From Baffinella frigidus (taxonomy: Eukaryota; Cryptophyceae; Cryptomonadales; Baffinellaceae): a stretch of DNA of 24,855 nt. Below, piece after piece: positions 9,358-19,200 of the stretch. How positions within the stretch are numbered: position 1 is the stretch's first letter; each line of letters begins with the position of its first letter. The notes below the pieces were generated by a model. The model saw only the letters and a list, made by a program, of their open reading frames with translations, did no database searches and was not told the DNA's origin. The stretch lies in assembly GCA_026770585.1 (NCBI GenBank), contig MU646367.1, forward strand, positions 532,747-557,601. Reading direction: 5' to 3'. A program made the translations under genes and the position numbers.

Positions 9358-9411
9358 TTACTCTCCCTTCTCTCCCTTCTCTCCCTTCTCTCCCTTCTCT
9401 CCCTACTCTCG
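9358..9411 (+). repeat. Tandem repeat (TCTCCCTTC)n
   Basis: Five near-exact copies of a 9-10-nt CTCTCCCTT unit in a presumed intron. Confidence 0.5.
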
Positions 9412-9678
9412 TACCGAAGAGTGGTGTCGCTGCAGAATTCAGGACCGCCAAGTGGATCACTCTCACTCTTGTCCCCGTGCAACGCATGCTTTACCAAAAA
9501 ACAGATTCCGGCGTTGTCAAAGCCCAAATGCTTTCATTGTTTAAGTAGTCGTTTTCGAGGAAGTTATCGCGTATTGACCGTGCCAAGCACGGGAGAGGTT
9601 GTGAGGGATGATGTGCGAGGGGTTGCGAGAGGGGTCGTGAGAGGGGTCGCAGGCTGACGAGATGATCTCTCGGGATAG

Positions 9679-9957
9679 GTCGGACCACCAACACAACGCG
9701 CCGCCAACCCCTCTTCCGAGGGCAACCGCCGCACCTCCTTGGCCACCGCGCCGTTCCAGTCCGCGTTTGGTGCCGCGACAGGGAGTGGCGCGCGGTCGTC
9801 GTTCCGAAAGGCCCCGACTCTCCGAAAGCCCAAGGCCAGGAACCAGGAGATGCCCACGACGGCAGAGGTGCCGCCCCACCCCACCCTTGACTTGAATGGA
9901 ATCGCGGCACGCCGTGTCTTCTCAGCTTGGCGGCTGCGCGTCGACGTTGTCTTTTGA
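9679..9957 (+). CDS. Putative exon with Ala/Ser/Arg-rich product ending in TGA
   Basis: An open frame starts after an ATAG at 9675-9678, reads through NPSSEGNRRTSLATAPF and FGAATGSGARSSFRK, and stops at 9955-9957. The first two thirds have coding-like composition. The last 20 or so residues (after 9890) do not look conserved and may be noncoding. The overlapping frame stopping at 9895 gives Arg/Pro-rich sequence and looks like a shadow. It might be the last exon of a gene that includes the exon at 9188. Support is composition only. Confidence 0.5.
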   Translation, partial: VGPPTQRAANPSSEGNRRTSLATAPFQSAFGAATGSGARSSFRKAPTLRKPKARNQEMPTTAEVPPHPTLDLNGIAARRVFSAWRLRVDVVF

Positions 9958-9997
9958 ATGACGGAAGATCGTTGATGCTGTTGCGCGTTTACTAGCC

Positions 9998-10123
9998 CTG
10001 CCTCAGTCGGGTTGACTGATCGGTTTCAGACCAAACGTTGACAAATTTGTACCAACAAACCGGGGAATCGACTTCTGGTCTCCTCATTTTGAGGAGACCA
10101 GATTAAATCAGGCAGAACTAGGT
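9998..10123 (+). repeat. Dispersed repeat R3, copy 1, with perfect 13-bp hairpin
   Basis: Shares GCCTCA.TCGGGTT, GTTGAC, ATTAA.T.AGGCAGA and CTAGG with 17463-17588 and, in part, 19000-19073. The hairpin arms at 10074-10086 and 10090-10102 (TCTGGTCTCCTCA and its complement) are exact, with a 3-nt loop. Confidence 0.5.
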
Positions 10124-10456
10124 TTATGCTATGTATGGGTTCTATTCCAAGATAGCAACACCCGCCCTAACATGCCACACATGAAAGTTTCACGTGGCAT
10201 GCAAAATGCAACTGAATCCTTGTTCTTCCGAAAATCGATTGACGTGTCGAGTCGCGGGAGTGGATTGCGCGGTCGGGCACGGCTAGCTTCTGCTCTGTAA
10301 CACCTGGGATTTCGCGATTGTATGGGTGTCCGATAAATGTCATCGGGGTGGCAGATGCCACCAAAGACTGCTGGCATGTTTCCCGGGTGAGAATCAACTT
10401 GAGACAGATTCCCGAAGTCACCGGTGCTTTCTAAGTGGGGATGGGCAATTTGGCAG
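10124..10456. other. Noncoding stretch, no gene seen
   Basis: Mixed AT/GC sequence between repeat R3 and the acceptor TTGGCAG before the exon at 10457. A long minus-strand frame runs across it but has no supporting features. Confidence 0.5.
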
Positions 10457-13400
10457 ATGCTGGACAAGCCGCGGTACTGGTTCGACGGGAGGATGTGCAA
10501 CCAAGGGGGGGATAAGGAGGGGGAGCGACCCTTGACGACGCAGCAGGAGCAGGCGCTGCAGAACCATCTCCGCGATCCTGTCGAGTTCCGCGCCACGCAG
10601 GGCAATCCGGTAACGAGACCCCCAAGAGAACTCCAGGCAACCCGGTTACGAGGACCACATGTTTCTGCGCAGTTCTGGATGCGCACGCGCGCGCGGACCC
10701 TGCATCCTACATCCTGCACCCTACACCCTGCACCCTACACCCTACACCCTACACCATACACCATACACCCTAAACTACAAACCCTAAACCCTAAACCCTA
10801 AACCCTAAACCATCAACCATCAACCATCAACCCTCAGCCATCAACCCTCTACCCTCCGCGCGCGTTACCGCGGTCTGTGCTGCCAGCGCTGGCAGGGAGA
10901 GTGGCATGGGTATGTGGCGCACTGGAGAGTGACATGAGACTGTGGTGGGTGTGCAGGAGACGGAGCCACTGTCAACCAAGATGCTCGCCCTCAAGATGCT
11001 CAAACGATCCGAGCAGGTCCCGCCCTCCCTCCTTCGCTTGATTTCCAAGCATGTCTCCTGCGCTTGATCTCCTTCGCTTGATTCCCAGGCGTGTGGACCT
11101 GGATCGAGTTGGGGATATAGAAATCCGACTGCAGTTCCAAGGGAAATCGTCACGTTTGGGCAATTTGAATATAGCGGTATTTACTACGGTAGGCCGTAGG
11201 GCTCCCATGCCAAGAAGGCGGGCCGAGCAGCCCTACGGTCTGGTAAATACTGTATTATAAATTACCCTCTCGTCCATGAGTTTTCGGACTAGGATTGTGA
11301 AGCTCCAGATCTTGCAATCCTCACTAGAAACGCGATTGGCTCTCGCAGCTGAGGACACACGAACATCACGTGCACTTCGTTTCCAGCAGCCTCATGCTGC
11401 TGCATCGCCTCTGCCCTGCGCGGAGGGTCCCCCGTAACACTCAACACCCAACCCCTAACCCCTAACCCCCAGCCCCTTACCCCTAACCTCCAACCCCTAA
11501 CCCCCAACCCCTAACCTCGCATTGGGCGGTGGCAGACACGTCCGCGATCGTTCGAGCCCAACTTCATGTCGCACATCCTGGACCTCACGGGCGTCGTTCC
11601 AGGAAAGCCTGGGGAAGATCCCAACCTCCTCCCCGGCTCCGCGCGCGGCGCGTGCGCGTTCCGCCTCATCCCATCCTACGGGATGCACACGGAGATCCCC
11701 CCCCCCGTGCCGCACCCGCGCCACCCGAAGGCAGTCAAGGCTGGGCAGCGAGCGCGCGCGGGGGTGGCGGATGAGCTGGCGAGAGAGCGCGCGGTCAACC
11801 CGGAACCCGGAACCCGAAACCTGGAACCCGGAGCCCGGAACCCGAAATCCGGAACCCGAAACCCGAAAATCTAATACCTAATCCCCTAAACCGTTACCCC
11901 TCACTCCTAAACCCTCAAACCTAAACCCTAAACCCTAAACCCTAAACCCTAAACCCTAAACACTGAAACCTAAACCCTAAAACCTAAAACCTAAAACCTA
12001 AAACCCGAAACCAGGCGCATCCTGTGTCGCGGCACCACACCGGGCATATCACCTCCTACTCTCAGGTCCTGAACACTGAACACTCAACCCTTAACCCTAA
12101 ACCCTAAACCCTAAACCCTAAACCCTAAACCCTAAACCCTGAACCCTGAACCCTAAACCCTAAACCCTAAACCCTAAACCCTGAGCCCTCGATCCTCAAT
12201 CCTCAACCCTAAACGCGCAGGTGCTGGAGATCCAGGAATTGCTCCACAACCCGTCGATCGATTACTCGGTCCGCGCGCCCCTCCTCTCTCTCCTTTCTCT
12301 TCCTCTTCTTCTTCTTCTTCTGCTTCTTCTTGTTATTCGTCTTCTCCTTTTTCTTCTTCTTCTTTATGCGCAAGCCTAGAGCGGAGTGATCCAAAAGTCT
12401 ATGGGCCGTACGATCCAAAAGTCCGTGGGCCTCAAGACGAGCGCTCCTCCCCCCGCTCCCGCTTCCCGCTGCTTCCCTGCAGGGCTATTCCCGGCCACGT
12501 TCCCCTTGGTAGCAGGGGGCAGGGGGGGAGGGGGGGGGGGGTTGCCCACAAGGTGGGGGGGGTTCCCCGGCGCTACAAGGTGGGGGGGGTCTCTTGCGAC
12601 TGTGCTCGTGCAACGTCCAGGGAGATGTAGGAGCGAGGAGGATTTGGTGAGAAGCGAGAGGAGGGTTTGGCGTGAGCAATCTGGAAGGTGCGGTGTGGTG
12701 TGGAGTGAGCAACCTGTGGTGCAGGACTGGGTGGCTGCCTTGACTGAATTCATTTGGCCGCATTCCCCCGCAGGGCACGCGGAGGCATCGGCACGGACAC
12801 CACCACCATGAGGACCTTTCAGCGGAAGCCGAGGAGAGCAACAGGGGGCCGCGCATCTACCGCCCGCCGACCCAGGTTTCTAAACCCCAAACCCCAAACC
12901 CCAAACCCCAAACCCCAAACCCCAAACCCCAAACCCCAAACCCTGGGAAGGTCGATGCCATGCAGGGCCAGCCGGTAAGAGAATCGTTATTTTCTGCGCA
13001 GCCCTGGATGCGCGTGCGCGCGCGTACCCTAAACCCTACACCATTCGACACTCTTAACCCTGACCCCTAACCTCCAACCTCTATCCCCTAACCCCTAACC
13101 CCTCACCTTTGACCCCTAACCCCTAACCCCCAGCCCCTAACCCCTTAACCCTAACCCCTAACCCCTCACCCCTACTAACCTTAACCTCTTATCCCTAACC
13201 CCTACTAAACCCCTCACCCCTAACCCCTAAACCCTAAACCCTAAACCCTAAACCCTAAACCCTGAACCCTAACCCCTAACCCCTAACCCCTAACCCCTCA
13301 CACAGACGCCCGTCGCGCTCAAAAAGCGGCTCCAGAAAGATCTCGAGGAGCGGCGTATGTACAGAGCCCACGGCGGCGATCACCACCACCAGAACCAGCA

Positions 13401-13809
13401 AGACTCACCCTCCGGAAACGAGAGTCCAGACCGCTCACCGCGGCGGCACTCGATTGCGAGCGTTGCGGGCGGGGCGCTGGGTAGCACTGCGCTGCGGCAG
13501 CTGCCCGACGTCAGCAGTGCAGCGCTGCCGGAGGGCGATTACTCGCTTCACTCGCCTGACTCGGAATACGCGTTTCACGAGCACACACACAACACGCCTC
13601 GCCCTTCAGACGACTCGCCCATCGGGGGGGTCGGGGGGGTCGGGGGGGTGCAGCGGGTTGCAGGGGCCGAGGCGCCGCCTCAGGCGGCAGGGTTCCAGCC
13701 GTCTTCTCGCCCGGGGGGTAAGGGGGACTTTTTCCGGCGGAGTTCTTCGAAAGGTGGCAACGCAATTACCCACCGGGAAAGTTTGCTGGCGGATGCTGAG
13801 GAATGGTAG
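10457..13809 (+). CDS. Unrecognised basic, His-rich protein, 7 inferred exons
   Basis: Exons: 10457-10609, 10957-11016, 11536-11793, 12221-12268, 12774-12875, 12951-12974 (24-nt microexon), 13306-13809 (TAG). Every one is phase 0 at both ends, giving 382 residues. Landmarks in order: MLDKPRYWFDGRMCN, LSTKMLALKMLKRSEQ, FEPNFMSHILDLTGV, FRLIPSYGMHTE, VLEIQELLHNPSIDYS, a His-rich stretch (GHHHHHEDL), LKKRLQKDLEERRMYR, then a long Ser/Pro/Gly-rich tail with (GGV) repeats from the G-tract at 13623. No known domain recognised. The ATG at 10457 sits directly after a splice-like TGGCAG, so it is probably an internal exon start rather than initiation; the true 5' end may be the exon at 9188 or further up. 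Several donors are GTC (11017, 11794, 12269), as in the stress-protein gene. The introns are largely telomere-like repeats. Confidence 0.5.
10704..10850 (+). repeat. Telomere-like CCCTACA/CCCTAAA block (intron)
   Basis: Grades from CCCTACA to CCATACA, CCCTAAA and CATCAAC units. Lies in intron 10610-10956. Confidence 0.5.
11017..11535 (+). other. Intron, presumed, with doublet and CCCCTAA block
   Basis: CTCCTTCGCTTGATTTCCAAGC at 11028 is partly repeated as CTCCTTCGCTTGATTCCCAGGC at about 11069, another duplicated acceptor-like segment. CCCCTAA/CCCCAAC units at 11445-11515 precede the acceptor GGTGGCAG. The donor would be CAG/GTCCCG. Confidence 0.5.
11794..12220 (+). repeat. Telomere-like intron blocks (two)
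   Basis: Starts as CCCGGAA/CCCGAAA units, becomes CCCTAAA, is broken by a unique piece at about 12015-12066, then resumes to the acceptor AAACGCGCAG. Donor GTCAAC. Confidence 0.5.
12269..12773 (+). other. Intron with CTT-rich repeat R2 and G-rich tracts
   Basis: 12290-12436 holds a (CTT)n run and AAGCCTAGAG..GAGTGATCCAAAAGTC, shared with 3648-3720 and 19800-19870. 12510-12593 has several runs of eight or more G on the sense strand, able to form G-quadruplexes. Donor is GTCCGC. Confidence 0.5.
12876..12944 (+). repeat. CCCCAAA telomere-variant array (intron)
   Basis: Nearly perfect CCCCAAA 7-mers fill a short intron (12876-12950) between the exon ending CACCCAG and the 24-nt microexon. Confidence 0.5.
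13027..13300 (+). repeat. CCCCTAA/CCCTAAA telomere-variant block (intron)
   Basis: Mostly CCCCTAA units with CCCTAAA near the 3' end; runs up to the acceptor CACACAG of the last exon of this gene. Confidence 0.5.
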
Positions 13810-14185
13810 GGGGTCGGCGAGAGAGGGGTGGTGTGTGCGGAATGAAGCGTGTTCCTCCTCGGCGCACATAGCTATGAAAGCGGTGCAGGTTTTCTCGTCA
13901 GACAGGCCCCTGCCACAAGGATCACGTGAGTGCCCGGAGAGAGAAAGGCGGCAGCATTTAGAGGGATGCGAGTGCGTGATGGGGCCCTCAGTCTGCGATG
14001 GGTAGAAGAGTGCTTCCCTGCATTTTTCTGCCTGCTGGTTGCCTACTGGCATCATTGATAGGAGGGGTATGGGAAAAGATACAAGGGCGGACACCTGAGC
14101 GACCGTGCGTGTGAGATGGGTGGGGGGGGTGAGAACAACACGCTCGGCAGTCTCACAGTGGTCCACTTAGTGCGGTCCACTTAGT

Positions 14186-14449
14186 CGCCATAAGTGGCCA
14201 GGGATTAGCCAACTAGGAATGCCTCATCAAGTGGATACATTTACCTCACGAATCTATGGTAGAAACCTTCGAAGAGTGTTCTCCTCTGCTCTCACATCCA
14301 TGGTAAATGTATTCACGTTTATTTCTAAAATATGGTAGGATGATATGAAGAGTGTAATCCTCTGCTCGCACACACACGGAGGACTTTGATGATCTTCTCA
14401 AGAGGCAGTGTCTGAGAGGACGCCATAAGTGGCCAGGGATTAGCCAACT
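14186..14449 (+). repeat. 29-bp direct repeats flanking a 206-bp segment
   Basis: CGCCATAAGTGGCCAGGGAT plus TAGCCAACT occurs identically at 14186-14214 and 14421-14449. The segment between contains its own diverged doublet (TATGGTAG..GAAGAGTGT..TCCTCTGCTC twice). Confidence 0.5.
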
Positions 14450-14623
14450 TGGTGGATCGCCCGCAGTGCCTCGGCAAGCGTATCGGAGAGCAGATCCAGG
14501 TGCCTCGCCGTTTTGGAACACCTGTGGTTTGCTTTGTGATGCTCGGTTTGACTATTTGTCTTTTAGGTCCTTAAGGTTCTTCGAGCTCCCAACACAGGCA
14601 CCGGAACTGGTTCTGGGCAATCG

Positions 14624-14854
14624 ATGCCAAACTGGGCAAACCCGGCGTTTGAGCCCTTGACCGAGGAAATAGTGGAAAAAGCGCTGCTTGGTTTCTCGGA
14701 GGAATGGAAGGTGAGGCTGGTAAGGAAAGCGAGACTGCTCATGAATCGCCTGCCAGACCGCGTCAAACTGGAGGGTGCTTTGGTGCTTTGGTGCTTTTGT
14801 TTACACTCACATCGAAGGCCACAGCCCACCTCACTCTTGAGGAGTTGGGAGTAA
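14624..14854 (+). CDS. Possible small ORF or gene remnant, 76 codons
   Basis: An ATG frame reads FEPLTEEIVEKALLGF, EEWKVRLVRKARLLMNRL and DRVKLEGALVLW, which looks helical and coding-like, before degrading to the stop. It lies in otherwise noncoding DNA just after a copy of the motif TTAGGTCCTTAAGGTTCTTC that belongs to a dispersed repeat (other copy near 22213). It may be a small gene, an exon of an unseen gene, or a fragment carried by a mobile repeat. I recognise no family. Confidence 0.5.
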   Translation: MPNWANPAFEPLTEEIVEKALLGFSEEWKVRLVRKARLLMNRLPDRVKLEGALVLWCFCLHSHRRPQPTSLLRSWE

Positions 14855-15110
14855 TCTACGGATGAGCTTCCCGGAACGACCCACTGGCGTCCAACCGAGT
14901 CCCTTCCAACCGAGTCCCGCACCGGGAGTGCGAATCAAAAGTTGACATTTTTGCATGCGAATAGTTGACTTTTGCCAGAAAAAATATCATTTCCCCTCTG
15001 GACAGGCCCGCATCGGTACCGAAAATCTCGCCATAACCTAGGTAACCTGTTTATCCAGGTGACACTTTTTGGTGTCAGAAGATGAAATTCTTAGTTTTTG
15101 AAGGGCTATT

Positions 15111-15311
15111 GCAGAATTCGGGTTGGCTTGGATTCGGGGTCGGGTCGGCAAAAACAATTTTCTCGAAAAAAATGAAGTTTTATGCTATCTTATGCATGAA
15201 ATTGATGACAAGATAGCACCCCCCACCCATAAGATGACACAAAACGGCGCATTTTTGTCAGATTTCTGCCCGACCCGACCCTCGGAAAATCCAAGCCAAC
15301 CCGAATTCTAC
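15111..15311 (+). mobile_element. MITE-like element B (201 bp, 21-bp terminal inverted repeats)
   Basis: The left end GCAGAATTCGGGTTGGCTTG and the complement of the right end GTAGAATTCGGGTTGGCTTG differ at one base. Inner ends share GTCGGGTCGG. No coding frame. A reverse-oriented relative lies at 5086-5482. Confidence 0.5.
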
Positions 15312-15621
15312 AACAGAGCGGGTCTCTCATAAGTTGACACGATTCGGACCTCGAAAAGAAAATTAGTAACAAACAAAATCAGTCAACTTGTGTAGTAATT
15401 TTCATTGAAATGAAGATTCTTTTTTTTACGCAAAAAACGTGGCGTTTTTTAAAAACTTGGCGTTTTTTACGCACGCCACGTGAAGAGGTAGGCCGAGACG
15501 CAGGGCTCTAGCGCCCATCACCACCCCTGAGGGTGGATCGTTCAATGGAACGCCTCGCCCGCACCCTTCAGGTCTCAAACTGGGAGGGTGGAGAAGCAGG
15601 GCTTTTGCCTAGGGACATGAT

Positions 15622-15722
15622 CTGGCCCCCCTTAATCATAAAATCTGAGATCACATTTGTGAACCAACTTTCAATTCTGTTTCACAAATGTGATCTCAGA
15701 TTTCATGATTAAGGGGGGCCAG
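15622..15722. mobile_element. Foldback element with 42-bp arms
   Basis: Arms 15622-15663 and 15681-15722 are inverse complements at 41 of 42 positions, with a 17-nt loop. They begin CTGGCCCCCCTTAATCAT. It could be a MITE/foldback transposon or, if transcribed, a small-RNA hairpin precursor. Confidence 0.5.
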
Positions 15723-16211
15723 GCCCTCAAAACGAGGCTTTGCGGGGATTCCCGGTCCCGAGGCGGGCCCGTCAGGCGCTCGATTGGGTGTAACTTTCGA
15801 CCCCCTGGGCTCATTTCACTTTTCTCGACGGTTCTGGAATTCTCAAAAGACCCCCTTCAGATCCGCTCATTGAATCTGGGGCATCAGAGGCCCGCAAACA
15901 TACTCAAAATACGACCCCCCCAAAACCACCGCATCTGGTTTTGCACACCCTTCCACGCATCCTCGCAAAAATCTTGTTCCAACAAAGATGCTCACTTTTT
16001 CAAGGCCTACAACTTTGCGGAGACAAGTTTTTTCTTTTAAGCAGGGGCAGAAAAGTTGGAGGCATCATAGTTCGTAACATTGGAGCCATTTCTGGTTTTC
16101 CCACTAAATAACCTGTTCGTGCTTCTCCACCCTTCAAACTGGTCAATTTTTTGACGTTGGAGCCATTGGAAACCGTTTCTGTTCGTGACTGAAAACCCCG
16201 ATCAGAGGAAT

Positions 16212-19200
16212 ATGGCGGAGACCTCGCCATCCTGGCTGGTCAACAAGGACGTGACCAAGTGGGGGGTCCTCGTCGACGGAAGCAGCGTGTCCGGCAAGGC
16301 TTTCGACGCCGCTGTGTCGTTCCTCTGCTACCATGTTGCGCCCCTCATTTTTGGTTGGTTGGAGGCATGGCATAGTTACTCTGGGGGAGAGACTGTTCTT
16401 GTGTGCGAGTTTTGATCGTGCATCCGTTACTGGGAGCATGTGCGGGTCGAGAATGGGCATGTGCATCTGCTCGGTCACCGTTCAGCTTCATTGTCCTTTC
16501 AGGGCCCGCAACGTTTCGGAAGAAGTCTGTTTCGGGCCCTAGGCCCCGCTTGCAGGAGGCAAGAACGTTTCACACAGTTGCAGCCAAGATCGATCTGCAA
16601 ACAAGGCACGTGCACCTGCTGACGGGTTGCGAGGAAGCCGGAGCGGCCAAACAGGGACCCCGGTTGCCCTTTTTTACGAGACCCGCGGACGCTCACTGGA
16701 TGCCCCGGCACTTGCAGAATGGGAAGGGCGTCAAGGACGACCTCACCATCATCCACGGATTCGACCCTCAGGTACGCACTTGTTCGCGCAGATGTTGTTC
16801 CCGGCCCGCCAGAACATGCTAGGCCTTGCTGGCACTCTCTGGGCTAGAATAAGATATTATGGCAGCTTGAGCTTACGAGTGGGGTGTTGAGCAGACAGAC
16901 GCTGACAAGCCTACCTACCTGCGGGGGAGCAACATCCTCAACTCGTATGACACTCTGTTGATCCGCGCGAGGTCACTCACCCTTCCTGTCCCCAATCCCT
17001 TTTCCAAATTCGCTGCAACCTCCAACACAACTCGTTTTCCATGCGTCGTGTCCTCTGAGGCGGGGCGATTGGCTGGCAGGCGGCAGTACGAATCTGCCGG
17101 TCCCCACAAGCTGGGAACCCGCTTTCTGGCCGCCCAATTCAAAACTACCGCCGAGCTGCAGGAGGTTGAACGCCCTTCCCGCTGCAGCACTACTTTCTTG
17201 ACGGGCCTCGGAACCTGACGTGGTGGAGATCGAGGACGGCTTCGGCTGACGCCTCGTGTCGACATAGGAAAAAATCGTATTCCCTTGGTTTCGCGCTGCA
17301 CCAGCGCTGTCCCTCAGCCCACGTCTGAACCAGAAACCATTTCCCGGTGGTGATGTGTGGCGCGTGTGCCCCGCAGGTCTCGAAGCTGGAGTGGGCGCAG
17401 GGGGCGTCGACAGTCGAGAAGGCACCTGCCGTGGTCGCGGCGCTCCTCCAGGTCTTCTACGTCTGCCTCAATCGGGTTCACTGCTCGTTTTCACTCCAAA
17501 AGTTGACGGATATGCACCAACACCCCGAGGAATTGACTTCCGGTCTCGTCGTTTTGATGAGAACAGATTAAGTGAGGCAGAGCTAGGTCTTGCACCGTCC
17601 CGAGGCGGGCCTGCCAGAAGGTGTTACCTCGAAGGCAGTGAGGACGGCGCGGTGGGTGTGCTTGAGCAGCCTGAGGGGGACCGCTGGCAAAGGATTCGAT
17701 GTTGAGAAGGCGTCAACCATTTCGGACCGTTGTGCGGATTCGGCACGAACAGAGGGGGTTTGCTGACGAGGTGCGATCGATGTGTGGCAGACGATTCATT
17801 CAGAAGTGCACCCCGACTTCCTGTTCATGGGCAGTTTCGGCACGGGCGGCAAGAAAGTGCGTCCCGAGCCCGCCACACTCTGCCCCCATCATCTTTGCTA
17901 TCGCAATGAAAGGTCGTAAGTAGGAATTTCAGAACGCGACCTTTCGTTTCGTGATACAAATGAGTGTGCCCATAATTTAGGACACGCGGCCTTTCGTCCT
18001 TTCCACATCCACACTTCACCAAAAATCGTCCTTTCCACGTCCGCGCCGTATCAAATTAACAATAAGACTTGTAACTGAAATTCCAGTTTACGAACTGGCG
18101 TGGCCTGCTCTGATTGACTCCCCAGGGGGCTTGCACGCAGCGCAGCACGCCTCGTTGGATCCTCCTGAGTCTGGCAGGCGTTGATCCTTGAACTTGTGAA
18201 GGACTGGTCGCGGACAGCAACCACTGGCATAGCTTGACAGTGCTGGTACTAAATCGTCAGACTTTTGCAATTGTTTCATTGTTTTCGTGGCCAATAGATG
18301 TGAAACCCGCTCTAGATCTATCCCGGCTGCGGACAGCTCAGGGCCAGGCCAGGGCGCGTGCGGCATGGGCGAGCAGAAGTGCTGTGTGAGAGTGCGGTCC
18401 GTGGCACTGCTCAGGTAGGGTTGTTACATCGGCTGGGCGCTGATAACATATCGGAGTATCGGCACGTATCGGCCTCCCAGCCGATAACCGCCGATAAGTC
18501 CCCCTTCCAAGGCGCCTTCCTGGAGGTGCTTCACGGGGGGTCTGTGCTCTTATGGATGAGGTGGCAGGTCGGGGCCGTGGGGTCAGTGACAGACTACATC
18601 CTTCGCCTCAACAACTCGACCATGGTCATCATCAAGCACTGGCGCCCCATCCCAAAGCTCGGGGAGCCCACGACGTAAACCCTACACCCTACACCCTCAA
18701 CCCTACACCTTGAACCCTAAACAATCAACACTAAGTAATAAACACTGAACCTTTAACCCTTTAACCCTTAAACCCTTAAACCCTAAACCCGTAACCCGTA
18801 ACCCGTAACCCGTTACCCGTAACCCGTAACCCAAAAACCTAACACCTAAATTCTAACCCCTACACCCTAAACACTGAACCCCAAACCCTGAACCAGGTTC
18901 GTGGTGGCCCTCGACGACAGCCCTTCTTCGATGCGTGGCCTGGAGCAGGTCGGACACATTTCCAGGGAAAGGGGGTGCCGGGCTCTTTCCCGTTCCAACG
19001 TTGACGGATTGTACCGCAAACCCAGCACGTCAACTCGAGAACAGTCGATCAACCCGGGCGACGCAGAGCTAGGAGTCTCTAGCATCAGAGGCACGTACCT
19101 GGCACTGCCTACCTACACGGCGCGTGCCTGGCACTGCCTGCGTACGTCCAGGGCTTCCACGAGTCCGGGCGCCGGGAGGCTTCCCTGTTGGCGTGCGCGC

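Larger units (their letters stand above)
13810..16211. other. Long intergenic region with MITE-like elements
   Basis: Between two + strand genes. Apart from the possible ORF at 14624-14854 I see only repeats: a 29-bp direct repeat pair (14186/14421), the 201-bp element at 15111-15311, a GTGGCGT inverted pair near 15440/15474, and a long foldback at 15622-15722. The promoter of the stress-protein gene should be near its 3' end; no clear TATA box. Confidence 0.5.

Noticed and set aside
10129-10719. 196-codon minus-strand frame
   Set aside because: It crosses a well-supported plus-strand exon and noncoding DNA, with no domain-like sequence and no splice-consistent neighbours on that strand.
13306-13760. 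CRISPR-like or satellite arrays
   Set aside because: Repeats in the window are contiguous 7-mers or duplicated junctions without regular unique spacers; the genome is eukaryotic.
15437-15482. ACGTGGCGT/ACGCCACGT inverted pair as a promoter element
   Set aside because: Nine-bp arms in an AT-rich, T-run context about 750 bp from the nearest start; chance cannot be excluded.
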